From positions 124,001-188,000 of the forward strand of contig NC_018016.1 of the NCBI RefSeq assembly GCF_000265465.1: a DNA stretch of 64,000 nucleotides, written 5' to 3'. Below the pieces are notes generated by a model. That model ran no database searches, was not told where the DNA came from, and saw nothing but the letters and a program-made list of their open reading frames with translations. The stretch comes from Ornithobacterium rhinotracheale DSM 15997. Its GTDB lineage: Bacteria > Bacteroidota > Bacteroidia > Flavobacteriales > Weeksellaceae. The translations under genes were made by a program, and so were the position numbers. Positions 18,963-28,410 of the stretch are shown here, in pieces (the first letter of the stretch is position 1; each line of letters begins with the position of its first letter).

Positions 18963-20252
18963 CTAGCTAAATAATGGAATTAATCCAAAATGTGTTATCA
19001 AGTAGATTAATAAACCTACAACGCCACCAATTACGGTTCCGTTTAGGCGTATGAATTGTAAATCTTTACCGACTTCGAGCTCTAGTTTCTGGCTGAGTTC
19101 TTTGCCTTCCCATTTCTCCACGGTTTCGCTGATGAATTTGGAAAAACCTTCACGATTTTGCTTAATTCTGTCGGCTAATTCATCGGTAATCATTGCAATT
19201 TTGGCTTTCACGGCAGGCGTATTGGCTCGCAGTGCTCTTGCCAAAATCTTTAATTGATTTTTTAAATATAGTTTAAACGCTGAATCTGGCTTATCGATTT
19301 CTTTTTGAAAGCTGAATTTTATGTTTAGCCATAAATCTTGTGCGTATTGTTTTAAATTTTCTTCTTCTAAAAAGTGGTCGCGCACTTGGTCGAGCCTTTC
19401 TTTCCATCGGTCTGATTCCTGCATATCATTGGCAAAATGGAAGAGCTGCATATCGATTTCGGAACGAATTGGGTGCTCGGGATTGGTTTTAATTTCTTGA
19501 AAATATTTGGACAAGCCACGCGTGATTTTATCGGCAATGGCATCGTCTACAAAACTTGGAATAATGCTGTAACTTTCCTTGCGCACGCGATCTCGCACAA
19601 TGTCTTGATTTTGCAAGATGTATTGCTCAAGCAAATCAGAAATGTGGGTAACTAGCTTTTGGTGTTCTTGCTTTTCGATTAAATAATGTATACCATCGCC
19701 CACCAGTCGATTGAGCTGAATCTTACCCGCCATTTGTTGGGCTTGGCTTGTGATGAAATTTACCACTTCTTGGTCGTTTAGTTTATTTAAAATACTACCG
19801 CCCACTCCCATTACTTGCTCTACAATATTATTCTGATTTTCATCTTTTTCGAGCCAATCGGCGAGATGTTTAGAAAAATTGATTTTTTGTAATTGTTCGT
19901 CGATTTTTTCTTCGGTCAAAAATTCATTTACTACAAAATCGCCTAAGTTTTTTCCGATTTTATCTTTGTTATGATTAATCAAATTGGTGTGCGGAATTGG
20001 AATTCCCATGGGGTGATAAAACAAAGCTGTTACAGCAAACCAATCTGCCAAAGCCCCCACCATAGCTGCCTCTGAAAAGGCTCGGAACAATCCCGCCCAC
20101 GCATTGTGCTGCATATTTTCTGCCCAAAAACTGATGACATAGACAATGAACATCAAAATCAATGCACCGAGTGCGATACCTTGATATTTTCGCAATTCTT
20201 TTTTCTTTTGTCGTTCGCGATCTTGGGTGCTTGTGGGTATTTGGGGATTCAT
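18963..20252 (-). CDS. DUF445 family membrane protein
   Basis: A 429-residue protein of the DUF445 family, whose biochemical role is unknown. A transmembrane helix near residues 25-45 is followed by EAAMVGALADWFAVTALFYHPMGIPIPHT, the family signature (quoted in part: GALADWFAVTALF). A long soluble helical region follows, and a second transmembrane helix lies at the extreme C-terminus (GGVVGLLIYLITHFGLIPLF), so both ends are membrane anchored. ATG 20252 fits. No operon partner is evident: the methylase cassette follows and a divergent promoter region precedes. Confidence 0.85.
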   Translation of the reverse strand: MNPQIPTSTQDRERQKKKELRKYQGIALGALILMFIVYVISFWAENMQHNAWAGLFRAFSEAAMVGALADWFAVTALFYHPMGIPIPHTNLINHNKDKIGKNLGDFVVNEFLTEEKIDEQLQKINFSKHLADWLEKDENQNNIVEQVMGVGGSILNKLNDQEVVNFITSQAQQMAGKIQLNRLVGDGIHYLIEKQEHQKLVTHISDLLEQYILQNQDIVRDRVRKESYSIIPSFVDDAIADKITRGLSKYFQEIKTNPEHPIRSEIDMQLFHFANDMQESDRWKERLDQVRDHFLEEENLKQYAQDLWLNIKFSFQKEIDKPDSAFKLYLKNQLKILARALRANTPAVKAKIAMITDELADRIKQNREGFSKFISETVEKWEGKELSQKLELEVGKDLQFIRLNGTVIGGVVGLLIYLITHFGLIPLFS

Positions 20253-20268
20253 TGTTTTTTAGTTATGA

Positions 20269-20302
20269 CAAAAATACGATTTTATTTTTAGCTCATTTTC
20301 AA
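20269..20302 (-). promoter_or_regulatory. Possible promoter of the DUF445 gene
   Basis: TATTTTTG (-7) on the minus strand with a TTG 23 bases further upstream. The spacing is at the long end for Bacteroidetes promoters. Confidence 0.4.
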
Positions 20303-20329
20303 CTGAAAATTAATTTAAAACTTAATAAA

Positions 20330-21547
20330 TTAAGCCCTTGTAAGTTCTAAAACCGTAATTTCTGGCCACTCACCTACACGACCTGGAAATGCCAAATAAC
20401 CAAATCCGCGATTTACATAATGCTGTCTGCCTTTGTTTTCGTACAATCCCGCCCAATGGTAATAGCGATACTGCACAGGGCTCCATTTTATCAAACCTGG
20501 GATTTCTATTCCAAACTGCATACCATGGGTGTGCCCAGAAAGGGTTAAGTGCATGAATTTTTCAAAATCCACAATGTTGTCGTACCCTGATATCTCGTGG
20601 TCAAAATGCGATGGATCGTGAGAAAGTAGGATATTGATATCGCCCTCTCTTGCATCTGCACTCGCCTTGCGAATATCCCCTTTGCGTGGGAAATATGGCG
20701 AACTCCCCCAGTTCTCTACCCCAATGATATTGAGTCTTTTACCGTTTCGCTCAATGGTTTTCATTTCGTTGTTTAGCACCGTAAATCCCATTTTACGCTG
20801 CATTTCTTGGATTTTTGCAATGCTTTCTTTTTTCTCGGCTGGTGTCAAATTTCCATAATCTCCATAATCGTGATTGCCAAGCACGGCAAACATTCCGTCT
20901 TTAGCATTTAATTGCGAAAATATCTTTTGGTATGGTACAAATTCGCTGTAATGATTATTTACCATATCGCCCGTAAATACCAAAATATCAGATTTTTGCT
21001 CATTAGCTAACTGAACGCCATAGTTTACTTTCTCTACATCGTCAAAACTTCCGCTATGAATATCTGAGAGTTGCGTAATAGTAAATCCTTCAAATTCTTC
21101 GGGCAAATCTTTAATTTTAACTTTTTTACGAATAACTCTGAAACGGTATCTCCCAAACAAAATTCCGTCTAAAACGCCCAAAAATGCCACCGAAGCTACG
21201 CCCAAAACTATAAGCGAAACAGCTTTTCTGCGACTTGGCATCGTGCCTCCATCTTTTGCTTGAAATAAATACCCCACCAAACGAAATGCATCTTCTATCA
21301 TCATTCCAATGGCAATGAGGATTTTAGGCACTATAAATAGCGTGAAAAGTATGATTAATTTCTTAAAAGCTGGCGTTGCAAAATTCTTGATTCCGCTAAA
21401 TAAAAAATAAATAATTGCAGCATAAATCAACGCGTTTACAACGATATAGGCGTAGAGAAATGTGTTGTTTTTGGTATAAATTCTAAATGCTTGAAACGAA
21501 TAACACTCGATCAAGACTAAAAAAAGAAGGATTACATATTTAAACAT
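20330..21547 (-). CDS. Membrane-anchored calcineurin-like metallophosphoesterase
   Basis: Four N-terminal hydrophobic helices (residues 1 to about 130) anchor a metallophosphoesterase domain. Metal-binding motifs are in order: TQLSDIHSGS (DxH), VFTGDMVNN (GDxxx), VLGNHDYGDYG (GNHD), LLSHDPSHFD and LSGHTHGMQFG (GHTH). Enzymes with this architecture resemble YkuE/YaeI, some of which hydrolyse phospholipid headgroup pyrophosphates such as UDP-diacylglucosamine, but the substrate here is not determined. It is 405 residues long and probably the second gene of a unit with the ketoacyl-ACP synthase, from which it is separated by a small hairpin. Confidence 0.88.
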   Translation of the reverse strand: MFKYVILLFLVLIECYSFQAFRIYTKNNTFLYAYIVVNALIYAAIIYFLFSGIKNFATPAFKKLIILFTLFIVPKILIAIGMMIEDAFRLVGYLFQAKDGGTMPSRRKAVSLIVLGVASVAFLGVLDGILFGRYRFRVIRKKVKIKDLPEEFEGFTITQLSDIHSGSFDDVEKVNYGVQLANEQKSDILVFTGDMVNNHYSEFVPYQKIFSQLNAKDGMFAVLGNHDYGDYGNLTPAEKKESIAKIQEMQRKMGFTVLNNEMKTIERNGKRLNIIGVENWGSSPYFPRKGDIRKASADAREGDINILLSHDPSHFDHEISGYDNIVDFEKFMHLTLSGHTHGMQFGIEIPGLIKWSPVQYRYYHWAGLYENKGRQHYVNRGFGYLAFPGRVGEWPEITVLELTRA

Positions 21548-21559
21548 AGCAGCGTTTAA

Positions 21560-21582
21560 ACCAAAAAAAATGCCATTTTATG
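21560..21582 (-). terminator. Small hairpin after ketoacyl synthase gene
   Basis: TGCCAT-AAA-ATGGCA followed by eight T on the minus strand, overlapping the stop codon of the synthase gene. A weak intrinsic terminator or attenuator before the phosphoesterase gene. Confidence 0.5.
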
Positions 21583-22648
21583 GCACTTTATAAATGATTG
21601 CATTAATATTCATTCCCGCACCCACGCTTGCAAAAATTATTTTGTCATTTGACTTAAATTCGTGCGTGCCGAGTTCCTTTTTCTGAATCAAGTCGAACAT
21701 AGTTGGCACCGTTGCCACCGATGAGTTTCCAAATTTTTGCACCGTCATAGGTGCTACATCTTCAGGGGCTTCGGCTTTATATAATTTGAAAAGTCTTGCC
21801 ACCATGGCATGATCCATTTTGGCATTAGCTTGATGCAGCAATACTTTTTTGATTTCGCCAATATCGCTACCTGAAGCATCAATCACATCTTTTATGGCTT
21901 GTGGCACATTTCTTAAAGCAAATTCATATACTTTTCGCCCTTTCATACTTACGCTTTTTGTGTAGTCTTTGCAACTAGCTTTAAGCGATGGACCGCTCAT
22001 TAAGTACGAAATTTCGTCTTGTGCATAATTGTAAGTTCCATAGCCCAAAACTCCTTTTGGTTCATCACTTTCTTCGGCAGAAAGCACTACCGCCCCCGCT
22101 CCATCGCTAAAAATCAGCGCAGTGCGATCGTGCGGATCTATAGCTCTCGAAACCATGTCGCTACCAATTACCAAAATGTTTTTCGCTAATCCTGCTTGAA
22201 TGAATTGCGTAGCCATAATCATCGCCTCTATCCAGCCTGGGCACCCAAAAATCATATCATACGGACGGCATTTTAAATTTTTAATGCCTAATAAGTGTTT
22301 CACTCGGGTAGACATACTTGGCATAAAATCAGCCGTTTGGCAAGATTTTTCGATATCACCATAATTAGACGCCACAATAATGTAGTCTAGCTGCTCAGGA
22401 TCTAAATTTGCATCTTCCAAAGCGCGTTTTCCTGCGATTGTTGCCATTTCAGAATTTTTCATCTCAGGATTTGCATACCTACGCTCTTCAATTTCGGTAA
22501 TTTCTTTGAATTTCTGAATCGTTTCTTCGTTTGATTTAAGTATTCTTTCGCCTTTTTCATCATAAAATTCATGTGACAAAAAATCTGAATTTTTCACGAT
22601 ATTTTCTGGCAAATAGTGTCCTGAACCTTTTATAATGGCATTAAGCAT
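21578..22648 (-). CDS. 3-oxoacyl-ACP synthase III family protein
   Basis: A thiolase-fold condensing enzyme of the FabH type. The catalytic triad is visible: Cys136 in IFGCPGWIE, His in LLHQANAKM and Asn in FGNSSVATVPTMFDL. At 356 residues it is longer than classic FabH (about 320), with an N-terminal extension of charged helices after HYLPENIVKN. Such extended KAS III proteins in Bacteroidetes act in fatty-acid or special lipid priming. It is not in a fab/plsX cluster, so a role other than the general first condensation is possible. The ATG at 22648 gives a normal start. Confidence 0.88.
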   Translation of the reverse strand: MLNAIIKGSGHYLPENIVKNSDFLSHEFYDEKGERILKSNEETIQKFKEITEIEERRYANPEMKNSEMATIAGKRALEDANLDPEQLDYIIVASNYGDIEKSCQTADFMPSMSTRVKHLLGIKNLKCRPYDMIFGCPGWIEAMIMATQFIQAGLAKNILVIGSDMVSRAIDPHDRTALIFSDGAGAVVLSAEESDEPKGVLGYGTYNYAQDEISYLMSGPSLKASCKDYTKSVSMKGRKVYEFALRNVPQAIKDVIDASGSDIGEIKKVLLHQANAKMDHAMVARLFKLYKAEAPEDVAPMTVQKFGNSSVATVPTMFDLIQKKELGTHEFKSNDKIIFASVGAGMNINAIIYKVP

Positions 22649-22667
22649 AGTTTCGATTTTTAGTTTG

Positions 22668-22675
22668 CAAAGATA
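22668..22675 (-). promoter_or_regulatory. -7 element upstream of ketoacyl synthase
   Basis: TATCTTTG on the minus strand, 19 bases before the ATG, matches TAnnTTTG. No TTG at standard spacing. Confidence 0.4.
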
Positions 22676-22780
22676 ATAAAAACAAAACGGATACTTTAAA
22701 CATTAAATGATTTTTTTCATTTTTGGGGTGGGCAATGTTTTTACTAAATTAAAAATATACCAAATTATGATTTTTCTGAG

Positions 22781-22915
22781 ATTCCGAATCAAGTTCGGAA
22801 TTAAACCACGCATAATTTCACCGTCCTGTCACCCTGAACTTGATTCAAGGTCTAAATAAAGCAAAAAGATTCTGAATTAAATTCAGAATGACAAATATGA
22901 ATAAAAATCTACCTA
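22781..22915. repeat. Dispersed palindromic repeat, third copy
   Basis: Contains the same three palindromes as the 18833 copy in the same order: ATTCCGAA-N5-TTCGGAAT, TGAACTTGATTCA and ATTCTGAA/TTCAGAAT, ending with ATGAATAAAAATCT. The region between the first two palindromes has diverged. It lies in the 404-base gap between divergent genes. Confidence 0.8.
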
Positions 22916-22929
22916 ATTCGGTTTTTGAG

Positions 22930-22950
22930 ATTCCGAACCAAGTTCGGAAT
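22930..22950. repeat. Isolated palindrome unit of the same repeat family
   Basis: ATTCCGAAC and its partner GTTCGGAAT around a 3-base centre form a near-perfect hairpin, preceded by an ATTCGGTTTTTGAG stretch shared with the other copies. Confidence 0.75.
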
Positions 22951-23023
22951 GACAATTAGGGTTTAAACAAATCATGAATAAAAATATATCAAATTCCATA
23001 TTTTTTATACCGAGCGTTTTATG

Positions 23024-23031
23024 TAACTTTG
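23024..23031 (+). promoter_or_regulatory. -7 element upstream of uvrB
   Basis: TAACTTTG matches TAnnTTTG, 21 bases before the ATG at 23053. It overlaps a TTG that could be misread as an earlier start. Confidence 0.45.
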
Positions 23032-23052
23032 TTTAATTGTATTTTTGCATTA

Positions 23053-25050
23053 ATGGATTTTAAAATAGTTTCAAATTACAGCCCTACGGGAGATCAGCCC
23101 AGAGCGATTAAACAACTGTCTCAAGGTATTTTAAATAACGATAAATATCAGACGCTACTCGGGGTTACAGGTTCGGGAAAAACCTTTACCATTGCTAATG
23201 TGGTGCAGGAAGTGCAACGGCCTACGCTCGTTCTGGCACATAACAAGACGCTTGCAGCTCAGCTCTACATGGAGTTTCAAGAATTTTTCTCAAACAATGC
23301 TGTGGAATATTTTGTATCCTACTACGACTACTACCAGCCAGAAGCTTACATTCCGCATTCTGGCGTGTATATAGAAAAAGATTTAAGCATCAACGACGAG
23401 ATTGAAAAACTGAGGCTTAGTGCTACTTCTTCCCTACTTTCGGGGCGAAGAGATATTTTGGTCGTTGCCTCGGTTTCGTGCTTATATGGTATCGGAAACC
23501 CAACGGAATTTCACAAAAATGTGATTAAAGCCGAAGTGGGACTAGAAGTTTCTAGAACACACTTTTTGCATCAATTAGTAAATGCTCTCTACTCCCGCTC
23601 TATGGTGGATTTTGGTCGTGGAAACTTTCGTGTGCAGGGCGATACGGTGGAGATTTTCCCCGCCTATGCCGATGACGGAATCCGTTTTCATTTTTATGGC
23701 GACACAATCGAAGAGATTGAATCCTTTAATGTAGAATCGGGGAAAAGAATTTCGGGATTTGATAAAATTAATATTTATCCAGCCAATATTTTTGTGACTT
23801 CGCCCGAGACCTTAAACAATGCTATAAAAAACATTCAGATAGACTTAGGAAAACAAGTTGAATATTTTCAAAACATGGGCAAAATGCTTGAGGCAAAACG
23901 CCTTAAAGAACGCACCGAATTTGACATCGAAATGATGAAAGAGCTAGGCTACTGTTCTGGGATTGAAAACTATTCTCGCTACCTAGATGGGAGATTGCCA
24001 GGCACACGCCCATTCTGCCTGCTCGATTATTTTCCAGAGGATTATCTTATGGTGATTGATGAGTCGCATGTTACGGTGCCACAAGTGCATGCCATGTACG
24101 GGGGCGACCGAAGTAGAAAAGAAAATTTGGTAGAATACGGATTTAGACTGCCCGCTGCGATGGACAACCGCCCGCTCAAGTTTGAAGAATTTGAAGCAAT
24201 CCAAAACCAAGTGATTTATGTTTCTGCAACGCCTGCAAATTACGAATTAGAAAAATCTGATGGTGTGATTGTAGAGCAAATCATTCGTCCGACGGGATTA
24301 CTCGACCCCATAATCGAAGTGCGACCCTCTCAAAATCAAATGGATGATTTGATGGAAGAAATCCAAAAACGCGCCGAAATCGATGAACGCACGCTCGTGA
24401 CCACGCTCACCAAGCGTATGGCAGAGGAACTTACAAAGTTCTTGACTCGCTACGGCGTAAGGACACAATACATTCACTCAGATGTAGATACGCTAGATCG
24501 TGTAAAAATCATGCAAGATTTGCGCGAGGGACTTTTTGATGTACTCGTTGGAGTAAACCTTTTAAGAGAAGGGCTCGATTTGCCAGAAGTTTCGCTTGTT
24601 GCAATTTTAGATGCCGATAAAGAAGGATTTTTAAGAAATCACCGTTCGCTCACGCAAACAGCAGGGCGTGCCGCTCGAAATGTGAATGGAAAAGTGATTA
24701 TGTATGCCGATAAAATTACGGGCAGTATGCAACAAACCATTGATGAAACCGCTCGACGCAGAGAAATTCAGATTAAATACAACAAAGATCACAACAAAAC
24801 GCCTCAACCACTGCACAAGAAAATCACACGCATTCAGCAAGAAGCAGAATTTGAGCAAAATCCATATGTGCGCAAAGAAGCCAGCTTAAGACAAGTGGCA
24901 GAACAACAAGCATCTTATGGCGAAGTGGACATCGAAAAACTCATCGAAGAAAAAACAAAAGCCATGGAAAAAGCTGCCAAGGATTTAGACTTCTTGCAAG
25001 CCGCCAAGTTGCGAGACGAAATCAACGAACTTAAAAATCAACAAGCTTAA
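23053..25050 (+). CDS. uvrB: Excinuclease ABC subunit B
   Basis: The damage-verifying helicase-like subunit of nucleotide excision repair. Walker A is [14 protein letters not shown], the beta-hairpin that clamps DNA is [16 protein letters not shown]-type motif II is [12 protein letters not shown], and motif VI is [17 protein letters not shown] domain ([21 protein letters not shown], shown in part) closes the protein at the C-terminus and would contact UvrC. The ATG at 23053 gives [15 protein letters not shown], the usual opening. An extension from TTG 23029 overlaps the promoter and is rejected. At 665 residues the length is typical. Confidence 0.97.
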   Translation: MDFKIVSNYSPTGDQPRAIKQLSQGILNNDKYQTLLGVTGSGKTFTIANVVQEVQRPTLVLAHNKTLAAQLYMEFQEFFSNNAVEYFVSYYDYYQPEAYIPHSGVYIEKDLSINDEIEKLRLSATSSLLSGRRDILVVASVSCLYGIGNPTEFHKNVIKAEVGLEVSRTHFLHQLVNALYSRSMVDFGRGNFRVQGDTVEIFPAYADDGIRFHFYGDTIEEIESFNVESGKRISGFDKINIYPANIFVTSPETLNNAIKNIQIDLGKQVEYFQNMGKMLEAKRLKERTEFDIEMMKELGYCSGIENYSRYLDGRLPGTRPFCLLDYFPEDYLMVIDESHVTVPQVHAMYGGDRSRKENLVEYGFRLPAAMDNRPLKFEEFEAIQNQVIYVSATPANYELEKSDGVIVEQIIRPTGLLDPIIEVRPSQNQMDDLMEEIQKRAEIDERTLVTTLTKRMAEELTKFLTRYGVRTQYIHSDVDTLDRVKIMQDLREGLFDVLVGVNLLREGLDLPEVSLVAILDADKEGFLRNHRSLTQTAGRAARNVNGKVIMYADKITGSMQQTIDETARRREIQIKYNKDHNKTPQPLHKKITRIQQEAEFEQNPYVRKEASLRQVAEQQASYGEVDIEKLIEEKTKAMEKAAKDLDFLQAAKLRDEINELKNQQA

Positions 25051-25064
25051 AATAAACTACTTAT

Positions 25065-25955
25065 ATGAAATCCAATTTTGAATATTTACATGGAATTTTA
25101 GACTCTTGGGAGGATTCTTTTTTTAGCTTTTTGCCCAAAGCATTTTTGGCATTGGTAGTTTTTGTACTTTTCTACTTCATCGCGAGAGGAGCCAAGCGCA
25201 TTAGCCAAAATTTTTATCACAAAACCTTCAAAAAGCATATCGAAATTGCTTATTTAATATCATCGCTCATTTACTTCTTTCTACTAATTTCAGGTATAAT
25301 TTTAGCTTTACAGATTTTAGGTTTAGAAAAATTTATAACCAAACTTTTAGCAGGTGCTGGTATTGTGGGGATTATCGCAGGTTTTGCGTTTAAAGATGTG
25401 GCTTCCAACCTCTTTGCAGGATTATTGCTAAAGGCACAAAGCCCGTTTAAAAAAGATGATTGGGTTACGATCAATGGCACTTACGGAAAAGTGACCGAAG
25501 TAGGCTGGATTACTACAAGCATTAAAACCGTGCCAGGGCAAGAGGTGTATGTGCCTAACCAAGTGGTGTATAACAATAATTTCACCAACTACTCCACCTA
25601 CGGCATGAGACGAATTATACTGCAAACAGGAGTTTCGTATGGCGATGATTTAGAACATGTAAAAAAATGCGCACTAGAAGAAGTATTAAATGCCCCCGAT
25701 GCCTTAAAAGAGCAACCTATTGACATGTATTTTACAGAAATCGGAGATTCTAGCTACAATTTTGAATTAAGATTTTGGATAAAATTTGAGACCAATGACA
25801 ATTATCGTGTGGCACTGAGTGATATAATTATGCGTGTCAAAAAACGATTTGAGCAAGAAAACATTTCTATTGCTTACAATGTTACTACGCTAGACTTTGG
25901 GGTAAAAGGTGGCGTAAATATCTTTGATAAACAAATTCAAGTAAAAAGCGAATAA
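25065..25955 (+). CDS. MscS-family mechanosensitive ion channel
   Basis: A small-conductance mechanosensitive channel protecting against hypo-osmotic shock. Three hydrophobic helices occur at about 25-45, 65-90 and 95-120. The third is the pore helix (LLAGAGIVGIIAGFAFKDVA, Gly/Ala-rich as required), followed by the beta domain with FKKDDWVTINGTYGKVTEVG and TVPGQEVYVPNQVV. The C-terminal alpha/beta domain is complete. It is 296 residues long, close to E. coli MscS. It starts 14 bases after uvrB and is probably co-transcribed with it. Confidence 0.93.
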   Translation: MKSNFEYLHGILDSWEDSFFSFLPKAFLALVVFVLFYFIARGAKRISQNFYHKTFKKHIEIAYLISSLIYFFLLISGIILALQILGLEKFITKLLAGAGIVGIIAGFAFKDVASNLFAGLLLKAQSPFKKDDWVTINGTYGKVTEVGWITTSIKTVPGQEVYVPNQVVYNNNFTNYSTYGMRRIILQTGVSYGDDLEHVKKCALEEVLNAPDALKEQPIDMYFTEIGDSSYNFELRFWIKFETNDNYRVALSDIIMRVKKRFEQENISIAYNVTTLDFGVKGGVNIFDKQIQVKSE

Positions 25956-25984
25956 ATCTTCTCTGTTTTAAGATTTATTCGCTT
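25946..25984. terminator. Bidirectional terminator overlapping the mscS stop
   Basis: GCGAATAAATCTT pairs perfectly with AAGATTTATTCGC around an 8-9 base loop. It includes the mscS stop codon and faces the convergent gene at 25998. Confidence 0.8.
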
Positions 25985-25997
25985 TACAATGGACTAT

Positions 25998-26495
25998 CTA
26001 TGGCATATTCACAACACCACACCCATCTACAAGCCAGCGATTATCTTGATTTACCATTTTTAATTTTAAAGTAAAATCTATCGTTTCTTTGGCTTTTAAT
26101 GTAACGATATTTGTTTTTTCATCAAAAGAAACGATTTCAAAACCATCATCAGGGACATCTTGCGCATTGATAATGGGATCAAAATCTAATCCCAATTCCG
26201 GATTTTTTCTTTCGGCTTCTACAATCATGTCTATATACGATTTTTTAAAAGCTTCTGTAACCTCTTTGTTCTGCTCTACCCACTTTTTGGTTTCGGAAAG
26301 ATCAGCGTCTTTTTTTATAAATTGTACGTAAGAATTAGCAAAATCAAGTGCTATTTTTTCAGCAAGAAACTCCGAAGTTTTTTCAGATAAAACAGTAGTG
26401 GCTTTTTGAATATCTCGTAATAAATCTTGTTTTTCATTTTTCCCACATGAGAAAATTATGCTAAAAACGATAAGACTAAAAATTGTTTCTTTCAT
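25998..26495 (-). CDS. Putative lipoprotein of unknown function
   Basis: 165 residues with a lipoprotein signal (FSIIFSCGK). The mature part begins with an amphipathic helix (LLRDIQKATTVLSEKTSEFLAEK, shown in part) and ends with an NTF2/DUF3828-like pattern (FEIVSFDEKTNIVTLKAKETI then RWLVDGCGVV), which suggests a small alpha+beta envelope protein. No catalytic residues can be named. It is first from the right in a minus-strand set of small lipoproteins and membrane proteins reaching to 28893. Confidence 0.6.
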   Translation of the reverse strand: MKETIFSLIVFSIIFSCGKNEKQDLLRDIQKATTVLSEKTSEFLAEKIALDFANSYVQFIKKDADLSETKKWVEQNKEVTEAFKKSYIDMIVEAERKNPELGLDFDPIINAQDVPDDGFEIVSFDEKTNIVTLKAKETIDFTLKLKMVNQDNRWLVDGCGVVNMP

Positions 26496-26592
26496 GATAA
26501 ATGTTTAATACTGTTAAAAGATACTTTGAAATCGGTTTTTATTTTTTTTTAAAATTAAATATCAATACATTTCGAACCTTTTTTTAAACATT

Positions 26593-27162
26593 TTAATTAA
26601 TTTCAATTTCTTTTAAAAAGTTAATCGCTTGTTCTTGATTCCATTTTCCCAGTGTTTGAACCGAAAAAATATAGAAAGTGTTATGTTTCTCTGTTATAAA
26701 GAAATAATTATTCACCTTTATCATGCCATCTTCTTTTTTATAAATTTGAAATATTAAATAATTATCATTTGGGTTCTCTTCAATCAACTTTACATCTACT
26801 TTTACCGTATTGGTAAAATATTCTTTTTCCCATTCAAAATAGGCTTTCAGAAGATCAAATCCCTTCTTAGAACCATCTTGATTAAATTCAAACTTATTGT
26901 TTGGTCCAAGAGCAATCGATATTCTATTTCCGTTTTCATTATTGAAATATTGTTGCCTGCTGTGGTTCAAATATTCTGCCTTCTCCCACTTACCAGGGAT
27001 AAACACGGTACCATAGGGCAAAACCATATATTCTGTAATATTTTTTTTCTCTACATAATGTACACCTACAATCGTGTAGGTTGCCGATTTTGGACACGAA
27101 CAACTTGCCAAAAACAATAAAATTACAATTACAACGAGTGATTTAAAAATTATTTTTTTCAT
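26593..27162 (-). CDS. Putative lipoprotein of unknown function
   Basis: A 189-residue predicted lipoprotein: a hydrophobic signal ending in LASCSCPKS. The mature sequence alternates beta strands and short helices, with conserved-looking stretches WEKAEYLNHSRQQYF and YFFITEKHNTFYIFSVQT. It does not resemble a family I can name. AT-rich, with neighbours of the same type. The double Cys at the signal (CSC) leaves the exact lipidated Cys uncertain, with the first more likely. Confidence 0.6.
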   Translation of the reverse strand: MKKIIFKSLVVIVILLFLASCSCPKSATYTIVGVHYVEKKNITEYMVLPYGTVFIPGKWEKAEYLNHSRQQYFNNENGNRISIALGPNNKFEFNQDGSKKGFDLLKAYFEWEKEYFTNTVKVDVKLIEENPNDNYLIFQIYKKEDGMIKVNNYFFITEKHNTFYIFSVQTLGKWNQEQAINFLKEIEIN

Positions 27163-27243
27163 GATTTTTAATTTTACAGCTTAGTAAATTTAATTAAAAA
27201 AAATGAAATTTCGTTATTTTTTTAAGAAAGAATATTTACTTTG

Positions 27244-27633
27244 CTAGTCAATATCTTTTTGCAACTCCTGAAAAAAAGCCTCAAATTCGGATTGTTGGTC
27301 TTTTTGGATTAATTGTTTAGGAATTTTTATTTTCTTTTGGTCTGAAACAAAAATATAATCTCCTGCAAAATATTTCACTTGGCGTAAATCTTTAAATCTA
27401 ATTTCCTTTTTAGGAATACCATAAACAATAAGCCTATCGTCTTTGATTTCCGCATAATTCCTCCAAATCTGGGTTAAAAAGACGAAAAAATAAAGTATCC
27501 CTACAACCAAATACAAATAATACCCCCACCAATCACTACTAGATATAAACACAAAATACAAGCCTAAAGCAATCCACAAAATCCCTAGAATGAGATTGGT
27601 ATACATATATTTTTTACTAAACTGAATTTTCAT
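27244..27633 (-). CDS. Small membrane protein, PH-like tail (paralogue 1)
   Basis: 129 residues with two transmembrane helices (residues 12-30 and 36-55) followed by a short beta-rich domain containing LRQVKYFAGDYIFVSD and IPKQLI. The layout resembles bacterial PH-like membrane proteins. It is paralogous to the adjacent gene at 27637 and to the one at 30821; all share the KYFAGDY core. The spacing to 27637 is only 3 bases, so the pair is translated together. Function unknown. Confidence 0.65.
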   Translation of the reverse strand: MKIQFSKKYMYTNLILGILWIALGLYFVFISSSDWWGYYLYLVVGILYFFVFLTQIWRNYAEIKDDRLIVYGIPKKEIRFKDLRQVKYFAGDYIFVSDQKKIKIPKQLIQKDQQSEFEAFFQELQKDID

Positions 27634-27636
27634 AAC

Positions 27637-28035
27637 TTATTCACTTTGAATATTATGAGCTAAAAGTTGGTTGAAAAATTTTTCGAATTCGGGCTGTTGT
27701 TCGGGCTTCATGGATTTTTTAGGGATAATTATTTTCTTTTTTGCCGAAGCAAAAATATAATCGCCCGCAAAATATTTCACTTCTTGCAAATCTTTAAACG
27801 CAATTTCTTTTTTTAAAATTCTATTGACCATGATCTTATCATCGGAAATGATTACAAAATCTCGACCGATTCGCAAGGCAAAAAATAAAAAGTAGATGAC
27901 GCCAAATGCTAACATTAAATAATTGAGCAAAAACAATTCATTATTATAAAACATTGATTGCACTACAAATCCAATCATAAACAATCCAAATATAGCATTT
28001 GCAATAAGCGGCGTATTGTTATATTTTATCTTCAT
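27637..28035 (-). CDS. Small membrane protein, PH-like tail (paralogue 2)
   Basis: 132 residues with two transmembrane helices, then LQEVKYFAGDYIFASAKKKIIIPKKS, shown here as the VKYFAGDYIF core. Its opening MKIKYNNTPLIANA matches in form the paralogue's MKIQFSKKYMYTNL. It precedes paralogue 1 in an apparent two-gene operon produced by tandem duplication. A third member lies at 30821 on the other strand. Function unknown; a membrane role is the only safe statement. Confidence 0.65.
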   Translation of the reverse strand: MKIKYNNTPLIANAIFGLFMIGFVVQSMFYNNELFLLNYLMLAFGVIYFLFFALRIGRDFVIISDDKIMVNRILKKEIAFKDLQEVKYFAGDYIFASAKKKIIIPKKSMKPEQQPEFEKFFNQLLAHNIQSE

Positions 28036-28084
28036 AACAGAATTTTAATCCTATCAAAGATACATTTCCCCCATTACAAAACAA

Positions 28085-28116
28085 AAAAAAGATTAACTTG
28101 AGTTAATCTTTTTTTG
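28085..28116. terminator. Hairpin terminator between 28035 and 28130 genes
   Basis: AAAGATTAACT paired with AGTTAATCTTT and a two-base centre, with A-rich and T-rich flanks giving a bidirectional terminator. Confidence 0.75.
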
Positions 28117-28129
28117 TTTTTAATTAAAA

Positions 28130-28408
28130 TTATTTTTTCTTAAGGCTAAGATATAAGCCAATGGCGACAAGCACATCGACTGAATTCCACAAAGTGCGCC
28201 CAAACGAAATCTTAAAAAATGGCTGAAATAATAAAGCCAACAAAATATAAAAAACAACGGCATTTCCTTTTTTTTCTTTTTCCAAATAAGCTAAAATCAA
28301 AAATCCCGCAAAACTCAAATATCTCACCAGTTCATAAAACCCATAAGGCATTCTAAACAAGCACAATAGTAACAATATCGATAAAGCAATTTTTATATTT
28401 TTTTCCAT
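28130..28408 (-). CDS. Small membrane protein (DUF6804-like)
   Basis: 92 residues with three hydrophobic helices. FRMPYGFYELVRYLSF and FFKISFGRTLWNSVDVLVAI are the segments by which I associate it with the DUF6804 family of small bacterial membrane proteins. No function is known. The stop lies 14 bases from the terminator and the start lies 2 bases after the stop of the CxxC lipoprotein upstream, so the two are co-transcribed. Confidence 0.65.
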   Translation of the reverse strand: MEKNIKIALSILLLLCLFRMPYGFYELVRYLSFAGFLILAYLEKEKKGNAVVFYILLALLFQPFFKISFGRTLWNSVDVLVAIGLYLSLKKK

Positions 28409-28410
28409 TT

